From Streptomyces dangxiongensis (GTDB lineage Bacteria > Actinomycetota > Actinomycetes > Streptomycetales > Streptomycetaceae), in NCBI RefSeq assembly GCF_003675325.1, contig NZ_CP033073.1, positions 434,001-498,000 of the forward strand: a stretch of 64,000 bases of DNA, given 5' to 3'. The first letter of the stretch is position 1. Each line of letters begins with the position of its first letter. Positions 16,662 to 24,721 of this stretch are shown here, in pieces. A model generated the notes under the pieces. The model saw only the letters and a list, made by a program, of their open reading frames with translations. It searched no databases and was not told where the DNA came from. The translations under genes were made by a program, and so were the position numbers.

Positions 16662-17537
16662 TCACAACTCCTTGCGCAGTGCGCCGAGCAGAGCCTCGGT
16701 CTTCCGCGCGGGCGCTGCCTGCGCGCCCAGGCGGTCCAGGGCCTCCCGGTACACCACCACGTCCTCGGCCTTGTCGAGGTAGACCGCCCCGACGAGTCCG
16801 CTCAGGCAGGCGATGTCGGGCAGTTCGCGGGCCCGGAAGCGGAACAGGTGGAAGGCGCCGGCCCGCAGGGCGGGATGGGGTCCGTTGCGGAACGGCATGA
16901 GCTGCACGGTGACCTGGGGCAGCCGGTTGACCTCGACGAGGTGGTCGATCTGCGCGCGCATCACCTCGGGGCCTCCGACGGGCCAGCGCAGCACGGTCTC
17001 GTCCATCACCACCCACAGCCGCGGCGGTGCCGGCCGGGCCAGCAGCTCCTGGCGGCGCATGCGCAGCGCGACCCGGCGTTCGGTGGCCTCGGCGGACGTG
17101 TGCGGGTTGGCCGCGGTGAGCAGGGCGCGCGCGTAGTCCTCGGTCTGCAGCAGGCCGTGCACGAACTGGTTCTCGTACACGCGGATCTGGTTCGCCGCCT
17201 GTTCCAGGCTCAGGTAGGCGGCGAACCAGTCGGGCATGACGTCGCGGTAGGTGTGCCACCAGCCGCGCTTGTTGGCCTCGCGCACGGACTGGAGGAACGT
17301 GTCGAGTTCCTCCTGGTCGGTGACGCCATAGACCCGGAGGAGTTTCTCGGCGTCCGCCAGCCGCAGCCGGGCCACCTTCGCGGCCTCCATGCGGCGGATC
17401 GTGGAGTGGCTGACCCCGATCGCCGCCCCCGCCTCGGCATAACCGAGTCCGGCCCGGGTGCGCAGTTCCTCGAGCTGTCTGCCGAGGATCATGCGCAGCA
17501 CGGAGGGGGCGCCGCCCCAGTCGGTCTCCGCGGTCAC
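16662..17537 (-). CDS. XRE/DUF5753 transcriptional regulator
   Basis: The 291-residue protein has an N-terminal HTH (LGYAEAGAAIGVSHSTIRRM) and the C-terminal DUF5753 ligand-like domain, recognisable by FAAYLSLEQAANQIRVYE, VHGLLQTEDYARALL and QLMPFRNGPHP. Such regulators (WhiJ/AbaA type) pair with small or HATPase partners in Streptomyces development and antibiotic control. GTG 17537 is preferred because GAGGGGGTGGGC precedes it; GTG 17567 would add ten residues. It is divergent from the HATPase gene at 17721, and the shared region holds ACTTGC repeats. Confidence 0.92.
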   Translation of the reverse strand: MTAETDWGGAPSVLRMILGRQLEELRTRAGLGYAEAGAAIGVSHSTIRRMEAAKVARLRLADAEKLLRVYGVTDQEELDTFLQSVREANKRGWWHTYRDVMPDWFAAYLSLEQAANQIRVYENQFVHGLLQTEDYARALLTAANPHTSAEATERRVALRMRRQELLARPAPPRLWVVMDETVLRWPVGGPEVMRAQIDHLVEVNRLPQVTVQLMPFRNGPHPALRAGAFHLFRFRARELPDIACLSGLVGAVYLDKAEDVVVYREALDRLGAQAAPARKTEALLGALRKEL

Positions 17538-17625
17538 GCCCACCCCCTCGTCCGGTGCCCGGATCACTTTCGTCCGCGATCGGTCTGCCTGCCCATTCGA
17601 TCACGTTCTGACGAATGCAGCATGC

Positions 17626-17653
17626 ACTTGGCTACTTGCAAATTTCAACTTGC
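17626..17653. promoter_or_regulatory. ACTTG(C/G) direct repeats in the divergent promoter region
   Basis: ACTTGG at 17626-17631, ACTTGC at 17634-17639 and ACTTGC at 17648-17653 lie in an unusually AT-rich patch (GCAAATTTCAACTTGC) between the DUF5753 regulator and the HATPase gene. Phased short repeats suggest a binding site, most simply for the adjacent regulator. Confidence 0.5.
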
Positions 17654-17720
17654 TGGTTGCGAGGTGTTGTTGGCAGGTGCCAGAGTGGGCCCACCGCTCC
17701 GGTCGACCAAGGAGCGGGCG

Positions 17721-18623
17721 ATGCGGCCGGCTTGGGGGAGACGGGCCGCACCACGGCCTCCAGGGAGGCGGTGTGCCGCCCGCTGCTCCGCGGCCGGACC
17801 GACGGTGACACCCCTCCCCGACAAGCGAGGCCACGAAAGGCGCACGGCGATGGCTCCGCCCTCCCTCCCCCGACCGCCCGACGACCGGAGACCGGACCGA
17901 CTTCCCTGGGAGCAGGCGCCGTTGCTCCTGTCCGCGGCCCCGCCCGAGCACCGGGCGGCGGACACCGCGACACCCCCCTGCCGGGTACCGGACGGCGGGC
18001 AGTCCCTGTGCCGACTGCCCGCCCCGGCCCGCATCCCCGGCCCCGGAGGCGAGCGCCCCGGTCGACTCCCCGGGCCGAACGGCCCCGACCGGCTCGCCTC
18101 CGGGGCCGCCCTCCCCACCACCGCCGCCTTCGACCCGCCGCCCCCGGACCAGCGCGGCACCGCCGCCTCCGGTCCACAGGCCCCGGACCACTGCGGAACC
18201 GCCGCCTTCGACCCGGCGGCCCCGGACCACTGTGGTACCGCCGCCTTCGATCTGCCGGCTCTGCCGACGGCCGTGGGCACAGCCCGCCATGTCGTACGGG
18301 ACCTGCTGACCGCCTGGGGCATGCCGGAGGACGCCCGGGACGACGTGGTCCTGGTGGTCTCCGAGCTGGTCACGAACGCCCTCGTGCACGCGGCCGGCTG
18401 GATCGGCTGCCGCCTGCTCGGTACGGCGGACCGGGTGCGGATCGAGGTCGAGGACCAGGCCGGCGGCGCGGCCCTGCCGGCGGTCCGCCGTCCCGGCCCC
18501 GACGACCCGCACGGGCGCGGCCTCCTCCTGGTCGGCACGCTGAGCCACGACTGGGGTGTGGCGGCCGTCCCCGGCCGGCGCGCCCGCGTCGTCTGGGCGG
18601 AACTGCCGTCCGGCCGCGCCTGA
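17721..18623 (+). CDS. HATPase_c anti-sigma-type regulator with disordered Pro-rich N-terminus
   Basis: The 300-residue protein has a ~185-residue low-complexity Pro/Ala/Gly region that includes near-repeats of AAFDPxxPDHCGT (tandem at roughly 18150-18260). A C-terminal GHKL/HATPase domain follows, with N-box LVVSELVTNALVHA and G-box PHGRGLLLV. This is the family of RsbW-like kinases and ATP-binding regulators that Streptomyces pairs with DUF397 and XRE proteins. ATG 17721 is chosen because AAGGAG lies six bases upstream; ATG 17850 is a weaker alternative. The long N-terminal extension is unusual. Confidence 0.88.
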   Translation: MRPAWGRRAAPRPPGRRCAARCSAAGPTVTPLPDKRGHERRTAMAPPSLPRPPDDRRPDRLPWEQAPLLLSAAPPEHRAADTATPPCRVPDGGQSLCRLPAPARIPGPGGERPGRLPGPNGPDRLASGAALPTTAAFDPPPPDQRGTAASGPQAPDHCGTAAFDPAAPDHCGTAAFDLPALPTAVGTARHVVRDLLTAWGMPEDARDDVVLVVSELVTNALVHAAGWIGCRLLGTADRVRIEVEDQAGGAALPAVRRPGPDDPHGRGLLLVGTLSHDWGVAAVPGRRARVVWAELPSGRA

Positions 18624-18680
18624 CCCCCACACCCCGCGGACACGCCCAAGGACCGTCCCCCACTCGTCCGAAGGACCCCC

Positions 18681-18779
18681 ATGCCCCACACCGCACCCAC
18701 CCCCACCCCCACCTCGGCCGCCGACCCGTCCTGGACCCGCGCCCGCCCGAGGCCCGGATCCCAGGAACAGCCCACCTGA
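18681..18779 (+). CDS. Possible 32-residue Pro/Thr-rich peptide
   Basis: ATG 18681 follows AAGGA by six bases and the frame reads MPHTAPTPTPTSAADPSWTR, ending at 18779, directly after the HATPase gene. DUF397 proteins often occupy this position, but no DUF397 motif is visible, so this may be a decayed or spurious gene. The rest of 18624-18975 shows only Pro-coding-like GC repeats and the promoter of the GNAT gene. Confidence 0.3.
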   Translation: MPHTAPTPTPTSAADPSWTRARPRPGSQEQPT

Positions 18780-18975
18780 GCCACATCCCGCTCCGCGCGG
18801 ACCCGGCCCCGCCACCGCCGCCACCGCCAGCGCCACCCGGTCCGCAAAACACCGGACCACCACGGCATCCGTCCCCCACCCGCTAGATTCACCGCCGGTG
18901 CGGATCGTCCGCACCGGCGGCGGCGCGTGGCCCCTGCGGGGCCCTGGACCGCCGTGTGCCGTCACCGGGGGTTCC

Positions 18976-19632
18976 ATGGTCTGGTCGCTGTTCCGCCGGG
19001 GCCCGGCCACCCGCGGACTGCCCGTGCCGGGGCGGTGCGCGCCCGGCCGGCACGTTCTGGCCACCGAGCGCCTGCTGCTCTTCACGCCCCGGACCCGGCT
19101 CGACGTGGTGGCGGCGCTCGCCGCGAGCGCGGACGCCGAGGCGCAGCGGTGGCTCGGCACCCAGGCGGACGAGGTGGTGCCCGACCCCGACATCCGCCGG
19201 GAGCTGCTGGCGTGGCGGCCGGCCGGGGACGACGGCCGCCGGATCCCCCACGGCCTGGCCGAGCCGTACGCGCCCGGACCGGACGACCCCCTGCTGCTGG
19301 TGTGCGTGCGCAGGTCCGACCTCAGTTACGCCGGTGCCCTCGAACTGGAGCAACGTGCGGGCGAGATGGGCGGCTGGCTGGCGCCGGGCTGCCGCGGCCA
19401 GGGGCTGGGGGCGGAGCTGTTCCGCGCGGGCGCCGAACTGGCCCACACCCATGTCGGCCTGGCCACGGTCCGGGCCGGGGCGGAGACCGGGAACACCGCG
19501 AGCCGCCGCGCCCTGGCCCGCGCCGGCTTCGTCCCGGACGAGGGCCCGCTCCGGCACGCTCTCCCGAACGGCCGAGTGATCACCAGCGTCTGGCACCGAC
19601 ACGACACCCCCGCGGCCTCCCGCTGCCGCTGA
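18976..19632 (+). CDS. GNAT-family N-acetyltransferase
   Basis: This 218-residue protein has the GNAT core: LATERLLLFTPRTRLDVVAA at the N-terminus, GGWLAPGCRGQGLGAELF (acetyl-CoA-binding R/Q-x-x-G-x-G/A in CRGQGLG), and GAETGNTASRRALARAGF. It belongs to the RimJ/RimL-like branch that acetylates protein or small-molecule amines. A GGGGG tract precedes ATG 18976. It is monocistronic. Confidence 0.88.
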   Translation: MVWSLFRRGPATRGLPVPGRCAPGRHVLATERLLLFTPRTRLDVVAALAASADAEAQRWLGTQADEVVPDPDIRRELLAWRPAGDDGRRIPHGLAEPYAPGPDDPLLLVCVRRSDLSYAGALELEQRAGEMGGWLAPGCRGQGLGAELFRAGAELAHTHVGLATVRAGAETGNTASRRALARAGFVPDEGPLRHALPNGRVITSVWHRHDTPAASRCR

Positions 19633-19765
19633 CCACGGACCGACCCGGGGTGCCGCGCGAAGCCGCCGGCCCGGGCGGACGGCCCCGACGCCGTCCGCGT
19701 GCCACTGACCACAGGCCGACCCGGGGGCCGCGCGGTGCGGCCGGAACGGACGGGCGGCCCCGGTG
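19629..19765. repeat. Imperfect ~76 bp tandem duplication in a gene-free region
   Basis: CTGACCACGGACCGACCCGG near 19629 recurs with two changes near 19705, followed in both copies by related GC-rich sequence ending GGGCGG. It marks the start of the 356-base gene-free stretch 19633-19988. The remainder of that stretch holds a TATGCT element near 19813 and a GTG preceded by AAGGAG near 19840, which opens only a short low-complexity frame antisense to nothing recognised. Confidence 0.5.
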
Positions 19766-19988
19766 CCGGGGCGGGTCGGCCGTAGCCGTCGTGCCCGGGC
19801 GTCGAAGCAGACCTATGCTGCGAAATGCCGCCCCAAGGAGTGCTGTGCGCTGCCGGCCGCGGCCGGCGCGGGCCGGAGCGGGGACGCCTCCGCGCCGCGT
19901 CGGCATCTCACTCGCGCGGCGGCCGAGCGGGTCCGCTGAGCCGTGCGCCGTGCGCCGGTGGCGACCTTTCTCGGCCGGAGGCGGCGGG

Positions 19989-21236
19989 CTAGTCGACGGC
20001 GGTGAAGGCGAGGACGGCGTTCTGGCCGCCGAAGCCGAAGGAATTGCTGACGGCGGCTCGTATGCGGTGCCGCCGGGGTGCCTTGGCGACGACGTCCAGG
20101 TCCATCGACGGGTCGAGGGTGTCCAGGTTGGCGGTGGGCGGGATCAGTTGGTGGCGCAGGGTGAGGACGGTGCAGGCCGCCTCGATGGCCCCGGCCCCGC
20201 CGATGGCGTGCCCAATGGTGCCCTTGAGGGCGGTGACGGGCGGGGGCCGGTGGAAGACCCGGTGCAGCGCGTTGTGCTCGGCGGCGTCGCCCTGCGGGGT
20301 GGCGGTGCCGTGCGCGTTGACGTGGTCGATGTCCTCGGGGCCCAGTCCGGCGTCGGCGAGGGCGCCGCTCACGGCGCGGGCGGCGCCGTCGCCGTCAGGG
20401 TGCGGGGCGGTGAAGTGGTGGGCGTCGCAGGAGGATCCGAACCCGGCGAGCAGCGCCGTGGGCCGTACGCCCCGGGCGCGGGCGTCCTCGGTGCGCTCCA
20501 GGACGAGGACGCCCGCGCCCTCGCCGAGGACGAAGCCGTCACGGTCGCGGTCGAAGGGGCGGGAGGCGGCGTCCGGGGCGGCGGAACGGCGGGAGAGGGC
20601 GCGCATCTGGGCGAAGCAGGCGGCGGTCATCCGCAGCCGGGCGGATTCGCTGCCGCCGGCGAGAACGAGGTCGCACTGGCCGGACAGCAGCCAGTCCCGG
20701 GCGAGACCGATCGCGCTGGTGCCGGAGGCGCAGGCGGTGCTGACGACCATGTTGGGGCCGAGCGCGCCGAGGTCCAGGGCGATCTCGGCGGCGGCCATGT
20801 TGGGCACGCTGCGGGGCAGCGCGAGCGGGGAGACGCGCTGGGGGGTGCGGTCGGCGAGCCGGTCGAACTCGGCCTGCCAGCCCTGCATGGACCCGGTGCC
20901 GACTCCCATCACCACGCCGACGCGGGCCCCGTCCCAGCCGTGCGGGGCGAGCCGGGCGTCGGCGACGGCCTCGCGGGCGGCGAGCAGCGCGAAGGTCGTG
21001 AACCGGTCGAGCCGGCGGGCCAGCCGGTGCCCGAGCAGGCCGGCCGCGTCCAGGCCGGGCACCTGGCAGGAGAAGGCCACGGGCAGCCCGTCCAGTGCGG
21101 GGTCGGCCGCGGCGGTGGACTGCCCGGCGCACAGGCCCGTCCAGGCCGCGTCCTGGCCGATGCCCGCCGGGGTGACGAGGCCCAGCCCGGTGACGGCGAC
21201 CGGAGCCCGTCGTACGCCTGCTCTCACCTGCTGCAT
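19989..21236 (-). CDS. Stand-alone beta-ketoacyl-ACP synthase (KAS II/FabF-like)
   Basis: This 415-residue thiolase-fold condensing enzyme has a complete Cys-His-His triad: TACASG (Cys169), HGTATP (His309) and GHAIGG (His343). FDRDRDGFVLGEGAG and NSFGFGGQNA are also present. It elongates acyl-ACP by decarboxylative condensation with malonyl-ACP. No ACP, ketoreductase or chain-length factor is next to it, so it works with partners elsewhere. It is divergent from the P450/cyclooxygenase-like pair, 262 bases away. No ribosome binding site precedes ATG 21236, but a GATAAT lies eight bases upstream, suggesting a leaderless transcript. A link to acyl-chain supply for the neighbouring oxygenases is only an inference. 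Confidence 0.93.
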   Translation of the reverse strand: MQQVRAGVRRAPVAVTGLGLVTPAGIGQDAAWTGLCAGQSTAAADPALDGLPVAFSCQVPGLDAAGLLGHRLARRLDRFTTFALLAAREAVADARLAPHGWDGARVGVVMGVGTGSMQGWQAEFDRLADRTPQRVSPLALPRSVPNMAAAEIALDLGALGPNMVVSTACASGTSAIGLARDWLLSGQCDLVLAGGSESARLRMTAACFAQMRALSRRSAAPDAASRPFDRDRDGFVLGEGAGVLVLERTEDARARGVRPTALLAGFGSSCDAHHFTAPHPDGDGAARAVSGALADAGLGPEDIDHVNAHGTATPQGDAAEHNALHRVFHRPPPVTALKGTIGHAIGGAGAIEAACTVLTLRHQLIPPTANLDTLDPSMDLDVVAKAPRRHRIRAAVSNSFGFGGQNAVLAFTAVD

Positions 21237-21244
21237 GAGGCGTG

Positions 21245-21250
21245 ATTATC
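21245..21250 (-). promoter_or_regulatory. Candidate -10 element of a leaderless ketosynthase transcript
   Basis: GATAAT on the minus strand (21250-21245) ends eight bases before the ketosynthase ATG, which has no Shine-Dalgarno. That spacing would place the transcription start at or beside the A of the ATG. The -35 region is not a good match to TTGACA. Confidence 0.4.
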
Positions 21251-21498
21251 CGTGCCGCGAGGGGCTGTTACGGGCCACGGCAACTCGTTCGGCCCAGGAC
21301 GGGGGCCGCTACCACCCGGATGCGCGAATCGGGCCGGGCCCGCCGGTCCCGCCGGTCCCGGCGCGGGGCGCCGGAGGTCAGTGCCGCCCGGCGGCCGGAC
21401 GCCCGTCCCCGTCGTGCTTGACGGGGCTGGCGGCGGCGCGCACGCCGCGCTGCCCCGAATGCCTGTCCGGGGTGCGAGGGCCGTCGGCCGGTGGCTGA

Positions 21499-22791
21499 AT
21501 GGCCGTCATGGACTTTCTCGCCGCGTACGACGCGATCGCGGAGGACGACGTCCCGCAGCGGGTGGCCCTGCTGCGGGAGGCCATGGCGACCGGCAGGGCG
21601 GACCTCTTCGCCGAGCTGCGCGCGCACCGGCCGGTGTTCGGCACACCCGTCGGTGTGTTCGTCACCCGGCACCCCGACGTCCTGGAGGTGCTGTCGGCGC
21701 CCGGGACGTTCACCGTGGGGGTGTTCGGGCCCGTGCTGGAGGACGTGCTCGGGGCGCCGTTCATCCTCGCCCGGGACGGCGCCGGCGTGCACTGGCGCGA
21801 GCGCGGGTACGGGCAACTGATGCTCGCCGCCGAGGACGCGCCACGGGTGCGGGAGCTGACCGCGCGGATCGCCGACGCGGTGCTGGACGAGGTGACCGCC
21901 GGTGGCGCGGACACCTTTGACCTCGTCCAGGACTACGCCCGCGTGGCCGCCGCCCGGGTCGCCGCCGCCTATCTGGGCTTCGCCGGCATCGACGAGGAGA
22001 CGTTGCACTCCTGCACCCGCCGGATGCAGTGGGCGTTCGCCGTGAACCCCGGCCGCGACCCGGAGGTCCACGCGGCCGGGGTGGCCGCCGGCCGCGAACT
22101 GCACGACCACGTCGCCGAGTTGATCGCACGCCGCCGGACCGAGGACCCCGTGGACAGCCCCGATGACGTCCTCGGCCGGATGCTGCGCACCCGGCTGCCC
22201 GACGAGTACGGCTTCGACGACGAGCGGGTCAACGCCAACCTGGTCGGTTATCTGGCGGGTTATCAGCAGAACGCCACCCAGTGCACGGCCACCGCGCTGA
22301 AGGAACTGACCGTGCGCCCCGACGTGCTGGCCGACGCCGAGCGGGCGGCGGGCGCCGGCGACCCGGCCCGCTTCGACGCCTATGTGTGGGAGGCGCTGCG
22401 CTTCCACCCGTTCGTGCCGGTCACACCCCGGTTGTGCGTGCGCGACCATGTGCTGGCCGCGGGCACGCCGAGGCAGACGGTGATCCCGGCCAAGAGCGTG
22501 GTGCTGGCCTGCTTCGCGTCGGCGATGTTCGACGAGGAAGTCGTGGACGCGCCCGCCGAGTTCCGGCCCGGGCGCCCGCCCGCGCACAACCTGGTCCTCG
22601 GTTACGGCGCCCACGACTGCGTCGGCCGGTACGCGGCGCGGGTGATCGTGCCGGAACTGGTGCGGCGCGTGCTGCTGCGTCCCGGTGTCCGCCCGCCGCC
22701 CGGCGGCGAACGCGCCCTGGACTACGCGGGCACCCCGTTCCCGCAGCACTACCGGGTGCGTTCCGGGCGCACCGCGGTGCCCACGACCTGA
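21499..22791 (+). CDS. Atypical cytochrome P450 with Asn-x-x-Gln I-helix, likely hydroperoxide-processing
   Basis: This 430-residue P450 has E298-x-x-R301 (WEALR) and haem loop LGYGAHDCVGRY with Cys374. The I-helix reads YLAGYQQNATQ (residues 252-261). It has no acidic/alcohol pair of the AGxDT type used for oxygen activation, but has Asn258 and Gln261 with the N-x-x-Q spacing. That pair is known from the P450 domain of fungal linoleate diol synthases, where it assists isomerisation of a fatty-acid hydroperoxide. The next gene is a cyclooxygenase-like peroxidase starting 79 bases downstream, so the P450 probably rearranges its product without a redox partner. ATG 21499 is used; ATG 21508 is an alternative. 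Substrate and reaction are inferred. Confidence 0.93.
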   Translation: MAVMDFLAAYDAIAEDDVPQRVALLREAMATGRADLFAELRAHRPVFGTPVGVFVTRHPDVLEVLSAPGTFTVGVFGPVLEDVLGAPFILARDGAGVHWRERGYGQLMLAAEDAPRVRELTARIADAVLDEVTAGGADTFDLVQDYARVAAARVAAAYLGFAGIDEETLHSCTRRMQWAFAVNPGRDPEVHAAGVAAGRELHDHVAELIARRRTEDPVDSPDDVLGRMLRTRLPDEYGFDDERVNANLVGYLAGYQQNATQCTATALKELTVRPDVLADAERAAGAGDPARFDAYVWEALRFHPFVPVTPRLCVRDHVLAAGTPRQTVIPAKSVVLACFASAMFDEEVVDAPAEFRPGRPPAHNLVLGYGAHDCVGRYAARVIVPELVRRVLLRPGVRPPPGGERALDYAGTPFPQHYRVRSGRTAVPTT

Positions 22792-22869
22792 CACGGGGAC
22801 GCGAGACCACGAGCCGGCACCAGGATCCGCACACGGGCATGCGACCCGCGACCGACCGGAGGACGACCC

Positions 22870-24489
22870 ATGACCGTCACGTCTCGCTCAGCCCGGGCCC
22901 GGTCCGTGCCGCGAACCGGGGCCAGGGACAGGTCCCGGGACGGCGTGCGCAACCGCTTCGAGACGCACCTGCTGACCCATTTCGCCCCGGCCTGGCAGGC
23001 CTCCCGGCACAGCAGGTGGCTGCACCGCAGGCTCAACTCCACCCTTGTCGACCTGGCCGTGCGGAAGGCGCCGCCGCGTCCCAACCCGCTGAGCACCAAG
23101 GCCCCGTACACCTCCTGGGACTCCCTGACCGACCGCTCCTGGGTGGGCCGGCACCTGCCGCCCGTGACCGCGGTGCCGAAGGGCCTGCCGGCGCCCGAGA
23201 GGGTCGCCGAGCTGTTCCGGCGGGAGGGTGAGGGCCGCTGCTGCGCCCGGTCGACCGCGCTGCTGCCGGCGTTCGCGCAGTGGTTCACCGACGGCTTCCT
23301 GCGCGGCCACGCCGCCACCGGCGACCCGCGCCGCACCGACTCGCCGCACACCCTGGACATGTCCCAGTTGTACGGCGACCGCGAGGAGGTCACCGCCTGT
23401 CTGCGCACCTTCGAGGGCGGCCGGATGAAGAGCCGGATCATCGGCGGGGCCGAGTTCCCGCCCGCCCTGTGCGAGGGCGGCCGGATCACGGAGGAGTTCC
23501 GGGCGATCAGACCGGTCCGGTTCGAGGAGGTGCCCGAGTCGTACGTGGACGCGCTGTTCGCGTGGGGCGGGGAGCGCGCGCACGCCCACATCGGGCCGAT
23601 GGCGATGAACGTCCTCTTCCTGCGCGAGCACAACCGGGTCGCCGGTATCCTCGCCGACGCGCATCCGGACTGGGACGACGAACGTGTCTTCCAGACCACC
23701 CGCAACACCCTGATCGTGATGATGATCCGGGTGATGCTGGAGGAGTACATCAACCACATCACGCCGTACCACTTCGCGTTCGTCCTCGATCCCGTCCGCA
23801 CCGACCGCGGGGCGTGGCACCGCGAGAACTGGGCGACGATCGAGTTCAGCCTCGTCTACCGCTGGCACAGCCTCGTCCCGTCCACGTACGACCTCGGGGG
23901 CCGTGCGGTGCCGCTGGAGCGGACCGTCGCCAACGGGCAACTGGTCCTGGACCGGGGCCTCGGCCCGCTGTTCGAGGACCTGTCCCGTCAACCCGCGGGC
24001 CGGGTCGGCCTGTTCAACACCGACGAGTTGCTGCTGCCGCTGGAGGCGCACAGCGTCGCCGTGGGCCGCGACCTGCTGCTGGCCTCGTACAACGACTACC
24101 GCGCCTACTACGGCTTCCCCCGGGTCACCGACCCGCGGCAGATCTCCGGCGACCCGCGGATCCAGGAGGCGCTGCTCGACGTGTACGGCGACGTCGACGC
24201 GATCGACCTGTACGTCGGGCTGTTCGCCGAGGAGCCGGAGCCCGGCGCCGTCTTCGGGCGGCTGCTCGAACGCGTCATCTCCGTCGACGCGTTCTCCGAG
24301 GCGCTGAACAACCCGCTGTTGGCGCCCCGCCTGTTCACACCCGACACCTTCTCCCCCGAAGGCCTGCGGATCGTCCGCGAGACCCGCGGCCTCTCCGACC
24401 TGCTGCATCGCAACCTGCCGGAGGACAGGACGCGTTACTTCGTGTCGCTGGGCCGGAGCGCGGCGGACACCCGGTCCCCGGCCCGCTGA
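22870..24489 (+). CDS. Cyclooxygenase-like haem peroxidase (fatty-acid dioxygenase)
   Basis: This 539-residue protein belongs to the animal-type haem peroxidase superfamily and aligns by eye along most of its length with the mammalian cyclooxygenase catalytic domain. Matching stretches are YTSWDSLTDRSW, LDMSQLYGD, REHNRV, VFQTTRN, YRWHSLVP, LSRQPAGRVG, VYGDVDAIDLY and FGRLLERV. Counterparts of COX residues: Arg65 (Arg120), Tyr300 (Tyr355), Tyr330 (radical Tyr385), His333 (proximal His388) and Gln137 (Gln203). The distal His207 position is Asp141 and Ser530 is Ala485. It lacks the signal peptide and EGF domain. Start ATG 22870 follows GGAGG. It likely oxygenates an unsaturated fatty acid, handing the peroxide to the upstream P450. 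Confidence 0.95.
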   Translation: MTVTSRSARARSVPRTGARDRSRDGVRNRFETHLLTHFAPAWQASRHSRWLHRRLNSTLVDLAVRKAPPRPNPLSTKAPYTSWDSLTDRSWVGRHLPPVTAVPKGLPAPERVAELFRREGEGRCCARSTALLPAFAQWFTDGFLRGHAATGDPRRTDSPHTLDMSQLYGDREEVTACLRTFEGGRMKSRIIGGAEFPPALCEGGRITEEFRAIRPVRFEEVPESYVDALFAWGGERAHAHIGPMAMNVLFLREHNRVAGILADAHPDWDDERVFQTTRNTLIVMMIRVMLEEYINHITPYHFAFVLDPVRTDRGAWHRENWATIEFSLVYRWHSLVPSTYDLGGRAVPLERTVANGQLVLDRGLGPLFEDLSRQPAGRVGLFNTDELLLPLEAHSVAVGRDLLLASYNDYRAYYGFPRVTDPRQISGDPRIQEALLDVYGDVDAIDLYVGLFAEEPEPGAVFGRLLERVISVDAFSEALNNPLLAPRLFTPDTFSPEGLRIVRETRGLSDLLHRNLPEDRTRYFVSLGRSAADTRSPAR

Positions 24490-24530
24490 ACCGGCCGGGG
24501 GTGGGGCCCGCGTAGGACTTCACACGTGGC

Positions 24531-24638
24531 TCACTGGATCAGGGAGGGTGGGGCGGCGAGGGCTTGGTCCTCGTACGGGGCCCAGCCGCCGTCGCCGGCG
24601 TCCCATTCGTTCGAGGCGATGGTCAGCAGCGGGCCCAT
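24531..24638 (-). pseudogene. C-terminal scrap of an unrecognised protein
   Basis: A 35-residue frame (MGPLLTIASNEWDAGDGGWA and on, ending PSLIQ) looks like genuine coding sequence, and the residues just upstream in frame (LCGAE) continue the style before an in-frame stop. It appears to be the end of a longer gene whose 5' part is lost or frameshifted. Otherwise the 24490-24721 gap holds nothing recognisable. Confidence 0.35.
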
Positions 24639-24721
24639 CTCGGCACCGCAGAGTCAGGGAAGTAGCCAGCCGCCGTAGGCGCGCACCCACCTGCTCGGCA
24701 GGTGTGCGGTACGGCAGTGGA

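Noticed and set aside
15540..18623. A 1027-codon plus-strand frame running across several genes
   Set aside because: Only its 3' end (from 17721) is coding. The rest is antisense to the DUF574 methyltransferase and DUF5753 regulator, both of which have clear domains.
18927..21245. A 772-codon plus-strand frame antisense to the ketosynthase
   Set aside because: The ketosynthase on the other strand has a full catalytic triad. The plus-strand translation is Gly/Arg-rich shadow.
22888..24408. 506-codon minus-strand frame over the cyclooxygenase-like gene
   Set aside because: The plus strand shows long stretches matching cyclooxygenase, including the catalytic residues. The minus translation has no recognisable features.
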